From JBHHYR01 sp046757585 (lineage in GTDB: Bacteria > Desulfobacterota > Binatia > HRBIN30), in the NCBI GenBank assembly GCA_046757585.1, contig JBHHYR010000111.1:1-12567 (forward strand): DNA of 12,567 nucleotides. The letters run 5' to 3'. Of this stretch, positions 6,913-12,567 are shown one piece after another. Under the pieces are notes generated by a model, which made no database searches, was not told where the DNA came from, and saw nothing but the letters and a program-made list of their open reading frames with translations. The position numbers were made by a program, and so were the translations under genes. The number at the start of each line of letters is the position of its first letter. Position 1 is the stretch's first letter.

Positions 6913-7911
6913 TTACCGCTGGTAGCTTAGGCGCAGTAGCAGGGTGAAGTCGGCGGCGGTGGCGACCCCGCTGACATTATTGACTGCCCCGAGCTGGACC
7001 AAGAACGGCTGCCAGGCGAAGTTCAAACCGACCGTCAGCTCGACAACCGTTCCCTCCAGCACCGACGCACCTGTCCCGTGAATCGGACTCGTGTAGGTTT
7101 CCTGTTGCAGGAGAACGGAAAAGTGGCGTGAGAGGCGGGCCTCCGCGGCCGCTGCTCCACTGATAATCGGGTTCAGCGTGAGCCGTGCCGCGGTGATCGG
7201 ACCGACTGGATAGACGACGGCGAAGTTAGCGTACGCCAGCAGCCAATCTCGCAGCCGCTGCTCGGCGGCGAGGCCGAGACCGAAGTCCGGCTTTCCGCTG
7301 CCGAAGACACCCCCGGCGCGCCCGGTGGGTGCCTTGATGGCCCCGCGTACCGCCACGAGCGGAAACCGCGGCTTGTGCCAGACCTCGTACTTGGCGCTCG
7401 CCCACACGTCACCGAGCTCGACCTGTTGTTCCTGGCCGTCGAACAGGATCACGTTGCCACGACGCACGTGAAAGGCGCCGAAGGAGTTGTTCGGGAACAG
7501 CGTCCGCTCCGGGTTGGAGGTCTGAAAGAGGTCCTCCACGCTATCAACGAACGGATCGAGGAATCCCCCGAACCGGGAGAGAAAGGGCACATCGAGACCA
7601 ATCTGCAGGCCCGGTGCCACACCGATGCTGCTACCAATCACGGTCCGGTTCGTTTCGAATTTCAGAACGGCCCGCACACCTCTGCGGTTGGTAGCGATCT
7701 CGTTGCTCTCGGCGGATTCCACGTGCAGCTCGAGCTCGCCAGGTCGCAGGGTCCGTGCTCGCTCGAAGGGAAGATTCAGGAAGATCAATTGGATCGGTTG
7801 GAAGTTGCGCACCGGAAGCGGGCCGTATCCCGAGAATCCCGCCTCCTCCGCCGTTGCCGGGACGGCTGCGCCGACAACGAGTGTCGCGCAAAGGGAAACC
7901 AACACCCGCAT
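6913..7911 (-). CDS. DUF3187-like envelope protein
   Basis: A 332-aa exported protein. Residues 1-21 are a signal peptide (MRVLVSLCATLVVGAAVPATA, cleavage before EEAG). The mature protein starts with GYGPLPVRNFQPIQLIFLNL, the opening I associate with DUF3187 proteins, and continues as alternating beta strands with glycine turns (GLQIGLDVPFLSRFGG, GKPDFGLGLAAEQRL, VELTVGLNFAW). It ends FTLLLRLSYQR, a hydrophobic/aromatic strand ending typical of outer-membrane beta-barrels. It is probably an outer-membrane barrel of unknown function; barrel placement is inferred from the strand pattern. The start at 7911 has no strong Shine-Dalgarno but gives a complete signal peptide. A 16-bp near-palindrome lies about 20 bp upstream. 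The downstream neighbour, the luciferase-like gene, starts 99 bp away and may share its transcript. Confidence 0.85.
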   Translation of the reverse strand: MRVLVSLCATLVVGAAVPATAEEAGFSGYGPLPVRNFQPIQLIFLNLPFERARTLRPGELELHVESAESNEIATNRRGVRAVLKFETNRTVIGSSIGVAPGLQIGLDVPFLSRFGGFLDPFVDSVEDLFQTSNPERTLFPNNSFGAFHVRRGNVILFDGQEQQVELGDVWASAKYEVWHKPRFPLVAVRGAIKAPTGRAGGVFGSGKPDFGLGLAAEQRLRDWLLAYANFAVVYPVGPITAARLTLNPIISGAAAAEARLSRHFSVLLQQETYTSPIHGTGASVLEGTVVELTVGLNFAWQPFLVQLGAVNNVSGVATAADFTLLLRLSYQR

Positions 7912-7931
7912 CAGCGCTGGTGCGTATCGGA

Positions 7932-7947
7932 GATGCTGTACGGCATC
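7932..7947. promoter_or_regulatory. Near-perfect 16-bp palindrome upstream of the DUF3187-like gene
   Basis: GATGCTGTACGGCATC is symmetric at 7 of 8 base pairs, with one T-G mismatch. It sits 21-36 bp upstream of the start codon at 7911, where a dimeric repressor site could act. The regulator is unknown and chance is possible. Confidence 0.3.
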
Positions 7948-7992
7948 AAGCGGACGCGACAGGGGGCAGAATTCAGGGCTCTAGGCGTGTCG

Positions 7993-8421
7993 TCACGCGC
8001 GAGCCGTAGAACGCTGATGATGTGTGCGGGCAATCGTCACCCGGTGGCGTTCGCCGGCGACGCGTCGCCCGAACGCCGGCAGACCGGCCGGCTTCCGGCG
8101 GCCGCTGCGGCGCGGCATGCACCGGAGACCCCGCCGGAGCGCTTCCGCGTCCAGACTCAGGGCGACGCAGATCCCTTCAAACGAAAAGGGCCACGCACTG
8201 TCACGCGTGTCGATCCACTCCTCGACTTCGCGGACCAGGCGGCGAGAGCGGATGCGTTCGCCTCCTGCGTGCTTGAGAAAAGTCAACACCGCCTCTTCCA
8301 GCACCGCGAGCATCAGCCGCTTTTCGGGTTGCTCCGGACCTCCACAGCCAGCAAAGAACTGTGCTGGAAGCACAATATCAGGTTCGACCATTGCTCTCGC
8401 GCCGGCTGGATTCACCCACAT
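7993..8421 (-). CDS. Conserved hypothetical protein, 142 aa, with WPFSFEGIC motif
   Basis: A small soluble, mainly helical protein with no signal peptide. Core: EKRLMLAVLEEAVLTFLKHA (about residues 37-56), RRLVREVEEWIDTRDSAWPF (about 64-83), then SFEGICVALSLDAEALRRGL. The C-terminal 40 residues are very basic (many Arg, with Lys and His). I recall short proteins with an Arg-rich helix, a EEWI...WPFSF segment and a LGLD-LRRGL helix in deltaproteobacterial-type genomes; none has a function I can name. The last core helix followed by a basic tail could suit nucleic-acid binding, which is inference. The start at 8421 is chosen for its strong Shine-Dalgarno; the frame could extend to 8511. It lies 81 bp upstream of the DUF3187-like gene on the same strand. 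Confidence 0.75.
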   Translation of the reverse strand: MWVNPAGARAMVEPDIVLPAQFFAGCGGPEQPEKRLMLAVLEEAVLTFLKHAGGERIRSRRLVREVEEWIDTRDSAWPFSFEGICVALSLDAEALRRGLRCMPRRSGRRKPAGLPAFGRRVAGERHRVTIARTHHQRSTARA

Positions 8422-8425
8422 GTTT

Positions 8426-8433
8426 CTCCTCTC
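8426..8433 (-). promoter_or_regulatory. Ribosome binding site of the 142-aa gene
   Basis: GAGAGGAG on the minus strand lies 4 nt before the ATG at 8421. It is one of the two strongest Shine-Dalgarno matches in the window and decides this start over the ATG 90 bp upstream. Confidence 0.7.
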
Positions 8434-8541
8434 GCCCGTCCCCCTCCGGCACGCTGAAGCAACCGGCGCTGCTCCTCGGTATGCGGGTCCCTTCCCTCCA
8501 GTTGATCGCATCGTTCCATTCGGCTTCGCACCTGCTCGCTG

Positions 8542-8979
8542 CTAGCCGGGGTGTACCTGAACGACGAACAGCCGGCGGGCACCTGCCGTCACATATCCGA
8601 ACAGTGTCAGCGCGGTACGTCGTCGCGCCTCGATGACCGTCTGCAAGAGGGCACGGTCGCCGACCAGCCTGAGGGTGGGCGTGAACAAATCAAAGTAACG
8701 CAACACCGCGCGCCCTTCGGTATGCGACCCGTTCAACATCTGCACTGCCGCGACGTCCACTCTGACAACGGCATGCCCAACCCCGAGCGTCATCGAGCCC
8801 AGCGTGCTGACGCCCTGGGGCGCGCTGCCGACGTAACACGTGAGACGCAGGAGTTTCGGCTGGGGCACACCGGCACCCGAACCAGAAGCGAAGCCCCAAG
8901 CGGGGCAGGCCCCTGCCACCACAGACGCTACCACCGCCAGCGTCGCGGTCGCTGCTCGCAGCTGACCCTGCCGTTGCAC
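8542..8979 (-). CDS. Secreted hypothetical protein, 145 aa
   Basis: A small exported protein of unknown function. With the GTG start at 8979 it begins with Arg residues in a short basic region, then a hydrophobic core ATATLAVVASVVAG and a cleavage region around CPAWG-FASG: a good signal peptide. The cysteine in GACPAW is not in a clear lipobox. The mature part is about 110 residues of mostly beta character: LLRLTCYVGSAPQG, MTLGVGHAVVRVDVAAVQML, LRYFDLFTPTLRLVGD, a short helix rich in Arg, then LTLFGYVTAGARRLFVVQVH. This suggests a compact beta barrel or sandwich, with no family recognised. Starts: GTG at 8979 has GAGG 6 nt upstream; a TTG at 9000 would add seven residues. Divergent from the ABC genes at 9155. 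Confidence 0.65.
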   Translation of the reverse strand: MQRQGQLRAATATLAVVASVVAGACPAWGFASGSGAGVPQPKLLRLTCYVGSAPQGVSTLGSMTLGVGHAVVRVDVAAVQMLNGSHTEGRAVLRYFDLFTPTLRLVGDRALLQTVIEARRRTALTLFGYVTAGARRLFVVQVHPG

Positions 8980-8985
8980 TGTTGA

Positions 8986-8989
8986 CCTC
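8986..8989 (-). promoter_or_regulatory. Ribosome binding site of the 145-aa secreted protein
   Basis: GAGG on the minus strand lies 6 nt before the GTG at 8979. This supports that start over the in-frame TTG at 9000. Confidence 0.45.
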
Positions 8990-8992
8990 GAT

Positions 8993-9009
8993 CCTTCCAA
9001 CTCGGAAGG
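8993..9009. repeat. Inverted repeat in the divergent promoter region
   Basis: CCTTCC and GGAAGG form a perfect 6-bp stem with a 5-nt spacer, 14 bp upstream of the 145-aa gene. It lies in the 175-bp gap between two divergent genes and could be an operator. Confidence 0.35.
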
Positions 9010-9038
9010 CTTCGAAAAAGTTCCGTGACGTCCGCTGT

Positions 9039-9054
9039 CGGTAGTTCCCTACCG
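9039..9054. repeat. Short hairpin upstream of the ABC ATPase
   Basis: CGGTAG and CTACCG pair perfectly over 6 bp around the loop TTCC. It is about 100 bp upstream of the ATPase start, in the same divergent gap. It may fold in the 5' leader or be an operator. Confidence 0.3.
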
Positions 9055-9071
9055 CTGCCACGTGCAGCAGG

Positions 9072-9106
9072 AGCACCACGACGGGGCGCCAGAAACAACT
9101 GGTGCT
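9072..9106. repeat. Inverted repeat in the ABC ATPase leader
   Basis: AGCACCA and TGGTGCT pair perfectly over 7 bp around a 21-nt loop, about 50-80 bp upstream of the ATPase start. It could be leader structure; the long loop makes chance more likely. Confidence 0.2.
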
Positions 9107-9154
9107 GGGTATCGATCTTGCAATCCGGCTTGCTGCACGACAGGATCGAGACCG

Positions 9155-9916
9155 ATGATCGAGCTGATTAACCTGACGAAGTGTTACGGGCGGATGCTCG
9201 CCGTGGACGACGTGAGCTTGGTGGTGCCAGCGGGGGAAGTCTTCGGCTTCCTTGGCCCGAACGGTGCGGGCAAGACCACAACCATCCGCCTGATGATGGG
9301 CTTGCAGCAGCCTACGTCGGGCAAGGTTGTGCTCGCGGGCCACGACCTGGCCGGCGATGGGGTCGCCGCCAAGCAGCTATGCGGCTTCGTACCAGACCGA
9401 CCGCACATTTACGAAAAGCTCACTGGCGCTGAGTTCCTCGATTTCGTTGCCGCCCTGTATCGGGTGCCGGCTGCAGCCGCCGTCACGCGCCGCGTGGAGC
9501 TGCTGGAGCGGTTCGACCTCGTGCCTTGGGGAACTGAGCTGGTGGAAAGTTATTCCCACGGAATGAAGCAGCGGCTGGTGATCGCAGGGGCTTTGATTCA
9601 CGCGCCGCGTCTGCTGGTCATCGACGAGCCGATGGTCGGCCTCGATCCCCGCGGGGCGCGGCTGTTGAAGCGCACCTTTCGGGAATTGGCACGCGCTGGT
9701 GCCTCCGTGTTCATGTCGACGCACAGCCTGGAAGTCGCCGAGGAAACTTGCGATCGGATCGGCATCATCAACCAGGGCCGGCTCGTTGCGGTAGGAACCA
9801 TGGAAGAGCTACGGCGCCAGGCGGGCGGGCACGCCAACACGAAACTGGAAGCAATCTTCCTCAAACTGACCTGCAATGAGGACGGTGCCCAGCTCCGTCC
9901 TGCACTGCTCGCGTGA
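9155..9916 (+). CDS. ABC transporter ATP-binding protein
   Basis: A 253-aa single-domain ABC ATPase. Walker A GPNGAGKT is at residues 34-41, the Q-loop region reads GFVPDRPHIYEKLTG (77-91; the usual glutamine is replaced), the signature is YSHGMKQRL (133-141) with His in place of the usual Gly, Walker B LLVIDEP is at 153-159, the D-loop is GLDP, and the switch histidine is H190 in STHSLEVAEE. The VPD-x-P-YEKLTG-EFL pattern is one I associate with ATPases paired with very large single-chain permeases, which fits the next gene. The ATG at 9155 starts the protein in the normal family way; an upstream in-frame ATG at 9062 would add 31 poor residues. A 94-bp gap containing a strong palindrome separates it from the permease. 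The transported substrate is unknown. Confidence 0.93.
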   Translation: MIELINLTKCYGRMLAVDDVSLVVPAGEVFGFLGPNGAGKTTTIRLMMGLQQPTSGKVVLAGHDLAGDGVAAKQLCGFVPDRPHIYEKLTGAEFLDFVAALYRVPAAAAVTRRVELLERFDLVPWGTELVESYSHGMKQRLVIAGALIHAPRLLVIDEPMVGLDPRGARLLKRTFRELARAGASVFMSTHSLEVAEETCDRIGIINQGRLVAVGTMEELRRQAGGHANTKLEAIFLKLTCNEDGAQLRPALLA

Positions 9917-9927
9917 CGACTCGTCAC
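9913..9927. repeat. Perfect palindrome over the ATPase stop codon
   Basis: GTGACGA-C-TCGTCAC is a perfect 7-bp inverted repeat with a 1-nt centre, and it includes the ATPase stop codon (9914-9916). GACTCGT at 9918-9924 can also pair with ACGAGTC at 9941-9947, so two stems compete. It could damp read-through between ATPase and permease, or bind a regulator. No T-run follows. Confidence 0.4.
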
Positions 9928-10010
9928 GGGCAATGCTGTCACGAGTCCAGCACGGTACGCGGCGGCCCCGGTGGGTGCAGCCGGGCGGACCGTGGGAAGG
10001 GCCCTGAGCA

Positions 10011-10886
10011 ATGCCGGCGCCCCTCCCGAACACGGGCATGAGACCTTCGGCGAGGGCGAGCGGCGGAGCGCGGCCGGCGGCGGCCACCGTCCGCCTGCTA
10101 CTTTCCCCGCGCTTTCGCGGGACGCGTAATCGCGTGCGGCACCTCGACCGCCGCGGGCGCATTAGACTGCTGTGTCTGGCGCTGCTTGGCGGTGGGTTCT
10201 GGGCAGCCGTCTTTGCGTTTTTCTACCGGGCGTTGCGGTATTTTCTCAGCTTTCCGGAGTTCGGACCGGTGTTGACGTACAAGGTCCTAGGCATGGTGCT
10301 CCTGACGTTCCTATCGATCTTGCTGTTTTCCAACATCATCACGGCTCTCTCCACGTTCTTCCTCTCACAGGATCTCGATCGGGTGGTCGCTGCGCCCATC
10401 AGCCGAACGGGATTCTTCTATGCCCGCTTCGCCGACGTCATCATTGACTCGTCTTGGATGGTGCTGGTCTTCGCCGTCCCGGCGTTCCTGGCCTATGGGA
10501 TCGCGCACCACGCTGGGCCGTTATTCTACCTGGCAACGCTGGCAACGCTGCCGCCGTTCCTGGTCATCCCCGCCGCCATCGGCGTGGCGTGTACTGCGGT
10601 GCTGGTAAACCTCTTTCCGGCGCGCCGGACGCGCGACATCCTGGTTCTCCTTTCGCTCGTGGCGGTGGCAGTCTTGTACTTACTCCTGCGCGTGCTGCAA
10701 CCGGAGCGCCTGGTAAACCCGGAAACGTTTGCCAACTTCGTCCAGTTCCTCGCTGCCATGCAGACACCGTCATCGCCCCTTTTACCCAGCACGTGGGTCG
10801 CCGAAGTACTCTCCCCGTTGCTCACCGGCGACCACGGCTCCCCACTCTTTTACCTGCTCTTGCTCCTCAGCACTGCGGGGCACTGA
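10011..10886 (+). CDS. Large ABC-2 type permease, N-terminal part (frame ends at an apparent frameshift)
   Basis: The first 291 codons of what looks like one ABC exporter permease of roughly 580 aa. A basic N-terminus (residues 10-50) is followed by about five hydrophobic helices: near 52-74, 84-110, 145-168, 169-200 and 206-226. Helix 6 begins PLFYLLLLLSTAG, but the frame then reads H-stop (TGA at 10884-10886), cutting the helix in half. The reading continues in another frame with ALTVLCEGLM, which completes the helix and runs into the C-terminal half. One extra G in the run GGGG at 10877-10880 would restore a single gene to 11776. As it stands this is either a real mutation, a sequencing or assembly indel, or a slippage site. 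The start is the ATG at 10011, with GGAAGG about 12 nt upstream. Partner of the ATPase 94 bp upstream. Confidence 0.75.
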   Translation: MPAPLPNTGMRPSARASGGARPAAATVRLLLSPRFRGTRNRVRHLDRRGRIRLLCLALLGGGFWAAVFAFFYRALRYFLSFPEFGPVLTYKVLGMVLLTFLSILLFSNIITALSTFFLSQDLDRVVAAPISRTGFFYARFADVIIDSSWMVLVFAVPAFLAYGIAHHAGPLFYLATLATLPPFLVIPAAIGVACTAVLVNLFPARRTRDILVLLSLVAVAVLYLLLRVLQPERLVNPETFANFVQFLAAMQTPSSPLLPSTWVAEVLSPLLTGDHGSPLFYLLLLLSTAGH

Positions 10887-10906
10887 CCGTGCTTTGCGAG
10901 GGCCTG

Positions 10907-11776
10907 ATGCAGCGCCTATTCCTCCCTGGGTGGAGCAAGGCGCAGGAAGGCCACAGGGTGCGTCTCACTCGGCTAGCAGCATGGGAACGAGGCGTCCGGA
11001 TCTTGACAAGGCCCTTTTCCGGACAGACGCAGGTCCTGGTCACCAAAGAGATAAAGACGTTCTTCCGCGACACCAGCCAGTGGTCGCAGCTCATCTTGCT
11101 GCTCGCGCTCGTCGTCGTGTACGTCTACAACTTCAGCGTTTTGCCGCTGCAAGCGGGGGCTCTGGTGACATTCTATTTCAAGAACGTCATCGCCTTTCTC
11201 AACCTCGCCCTAGCGGGCTTCGTCATCACCGCAGTGGCTGTGCGTTTCGTGCTGCCATCGATCAGTCTCGAAGGGCGGTCGTTCTGGATAGTGAAGACGG
11301 CACCGCTATCCTTGAAGCGGCTCTGGTGGAGCAAGTTCTGGATCGCCTTCGTTCCCCTGTTGCTCTTGGGCGAGGTCTTGGTCCTCGCGACGAACTACTA
11401 CTTGCGGGTCATGCCGCTGATGATGTGGCTGGCCGGACTTACTGTACTCGGCATCACGTTCGGCATTGTGAGTTTGGGCTTGGCAGTCGGTGCCACCTAT
11501 CCGAAGTTCGATGCCGACAATGCCGCCCAGGTGGCCGCAGGGATAGGGGGCCTCGTGTACATGGTCCTGTGCATGTCATTCATCGGTGCCGTCGTGATTT
11601 TGGAAGCGTGGCCGGTCTACGTCGTGTTCATGAGTCGGTTGCATGAAGTGCCGTTGGCTCCCTTTGCGCGGGCGAGCGTCACGGCCTCGTTGGCAGCGGC
11701 GCTGCTCCTAGCGGTAGCGGTTTTCGTCCTGAGCGTCCGTGCCGGGATCCGCCGCCTCGGTGCCATGGAGATCTGA
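10907..11776 (+). CDS. Large ABC-2 type permease, C-terminal part (after the frameshift)
   Basis: The second half of the permease, in the minus-one frame relative to the first half. The continuous homologous reading starts right after the G run (from about 10880). If translated separately, the ATG at 10907 with GAGGG just upstream would give 289 aa. A cytoplasmic linker with GWSKAQEG and FSGQTQVLVTKEIKTFFRD is followed by six hydrophobic segments, beginning near WSQLILLLALVVVYVYNF, FLNLALAGFVITAVAVRFVL, FVPLLLLGEVLVLATNYYL, LAGLTVLGITFGIVSLGLAV, GLVYMVLCMSFIGAVVIL and the last hydrophobic helix before RAGIRRLGAMEI. SLEGRSFWIVKTAPLSLKRL is the internal motif I associate with this large-permease group. 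It joins the upstream fragment in a 12-helix design. Its 3' end overlaps the convergent aminopeptidase frame by 160 bp. Confidence 0.75.
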   Translation: MQRLFLPGWSKAQEGHRVRLTRLAAWERGVRILTRPFSGQTQVLVTKEIKTFFRDTSQWSQLILLLALVVVYVYNFSVLPLQAGALVTFYFKNVIAFLNLALAGFVITAVAVRFVLPSISLEGRSFWIVKTAPLSLKRLWWSKFWIAFVPLLLLGEVLVLATNYYLRVMPLMMWLAGLTVLGITFGIVSLGLAVGATYPKFDADNAAQVAAGIGGLVYMVLCMSFIGAVVILEAWPVYVVFMSRLHEVPLAPFARASVTASLAAALLLAVAVFVLSVRAGIRRLGAMEI

Positions 11777-12567
11777 GCGGGTGGCCCTGGCACGGTAGTT
11801 TGCGCGCGGCCAGGCGGCAGGAGCCGTTGCAGCTGCGCCCGGACCGCCGCGAACGGGTCTGCCGGCGAGACGGACTCGTCCTCGCCCTCCAGCCGCGGGC
11901 GCTTGCGCACGGCGTGCAGCACGAACCCGATCGTCCGCGCGAGGTCGCCGCCCTCGGCGTCAAGGAGCGTCTCGAACAGCCGCAACTGGTCAGCGTACAT
12001 GAGATACTCGAGAATAATGGCGTTGTTGAGTTGTGCGGTACCGAACTTTTCGTACGCGGTGGTCTGCAGCGGCAGGCGGCGATATTCCTCCTGGCCGGCT
12101 GTGAACAGACGTTGCCGTTCGGCCAGCGTGCCATCGGCGGCATACAAGGCGCGCAGGCGTGCCGTGAAGCGGCCGAGGAAATCGGAGAACCGCAACGCGT
12201 CGTTCCACGCAGCCGCCGCCTGCTGCCGTGCCTCCGTATCCCCGCGGATCGCGAAGTACATCATCGCGCCGCGGTGGCCGACAAAGCTTGCAAAGGACTC
12301 GTCGAACTGGGCGCGGCCCGCCAGGTAACTGCTGTTGTGGAGGAGCTCGTGGATGATGATTTCAGCCAGCTTCGCACGATCGTAGCGCAGCAAGCTCGAT
12401 AGCAGCGGATCGGCAAACCATCCCAGCGTACTGAACGCCACCGAGGGTCGCACGACGGTGTCGTATCCTTGCTGCTCCAAACCGGCTGCTTCCTCGCGCG
12501 CCGCTGCCTGAGAGAAGAAGCCCTTGTAGGGCACCCGTCCCACGATCGGAAACCACCACGTATGAGA
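11617..12567 (-). CDS. Predicted zinc aminopeptidase (PF10023-like), 5' end outside window
   Basis: The frame is open to the right window edge: before the GTG at 12543 it reads TWWFPIV, which continues the family sequence, so the start and any lipoprotein signal are missing. Seen: GRVPYKGFF, VRPSVAFSTLGWFADPLLSS, then HELLH (nt 12337-12351), an HExxH zinc site, followed 12 residues later by DESFASFVG, whose Glu is the likely third ligand. This order matches the predicted aminopeptidases of PF10023 (DUF2265), which are expected at the inner membrane or periplasm. The helical middle (to about nt 11860) looks normal. The last 70 or so residues are basic and low in complexity and are read antisense to the permease 3' end for 160 bp, so the natural end may differ (a frameshift, or a poorly conserved tail). 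The peptide substrate is unknown. Confidence 0.85.
   Translation of the reverse strand, partial: SHTWWFPIVGRVPYKGFFSQAAAREEAAGLEQQGYDTVVRPSVAFSTLGWFADPLLSSLLRYDRAKLAEIIIHELLHNSSYLAGRAQFDESFASFVGHRGAMMYFAIRGDTEARQQAAAAWNDALRFSDFLGRFTARLRALYAADGTLAERQRLFTAGQEEYRRLPLQTTAYEKFGTAQLNNAIILEYLMYADQLRLFETLLDAEGGDLARTIGFVLHAVRKRPRLEGEDESVSPADPFAAVRAQLQRLLPPGRAQTTVPGPPAQISMAPRRRIPARTLRTKTATARSSAAANEAVTLARAKGANGTSCNRLMNTT

Noticed and set aside
7375..8457. A 360-codon plus-strand frame
   Set aside because: It lies antisense to the DUF3187-like and 142-aa genes, both of which have coherent protein features; its own translation shows no domain.
11800..12402. A 200-codon plus-strand frame
   Set aside because: It is opposite the aminopeptidase, whose HExxH motif and family pattern are clear.

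Overview
The window is GC-rich DNA that is almost fully coding, with some GTG/TTG starts. It most resembles an uncultured Gram-negative bacterium of the deltaproteobacterial or Binatota/Rokubacteria type. That placement is an inference: it rests on general protein style (a DUF3187-like envelope protein, a PF10023-like aminopeptidase, an F420-type luciferase-like oxidoreductase, a secreted cohesin-like protein). No marker gene is present to prove it. I see no RNA gene, CRISPR array, insertion sequence or phage gene.

Layout, left to right. (1) Positions 1-2910, plus strand: the 3' end of a YbhF-like ABC ATPase followed by two ABC-2 permeases. All three are coupled by ATGA stop/start overlaps, forming an export system whose first genes lie to the left of the window. 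(2) 2934-3920, minus: a secreted Cys-rich, cohesin-like protein with a Pro/Ala-rich tail. (3) 4061-4892, minus: a conserved 107-aa protein followed 22 bp later by a Fur-family repressor with all expected metal ligands. (4) 4992-5831, plus, divergent from fur: a tandem-domain universal stress protein. (5) 5869-8979, minus: four genes in one direction (secreted 145-aa unknown, 142-aa unknown, DUF3187-like envelope protein, luciferase-like oxidoreductase), separated by gaps of 81-120 bp. (6) 9155-11776, plus: an ABC ATPase and a large 12-helix permease. The permease frame breaks at a G run inside transmembrane helix 6. (7) 11617-12567, minus: a predicted zinc aminopeptidase cut by the window end, whose tail overlaps the permease 3' end antisense.

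The biology visible is mostly envelope and transport: two separate ABC-2 export systems, three exported or envelope proteins with signal peptides, and a stress/iron regulatory pair. Nothing here forms a clearly new multi-gene system. The observations most worth checking are the permease frameshift, the cohesin-like secreted protein, the two short conserved unknowns (107 and 142 aa), and several operator-like palindromes in the gaps. No intergenic gap exceeds about 180 bp, so there is no long unexplained non-coding stretch.
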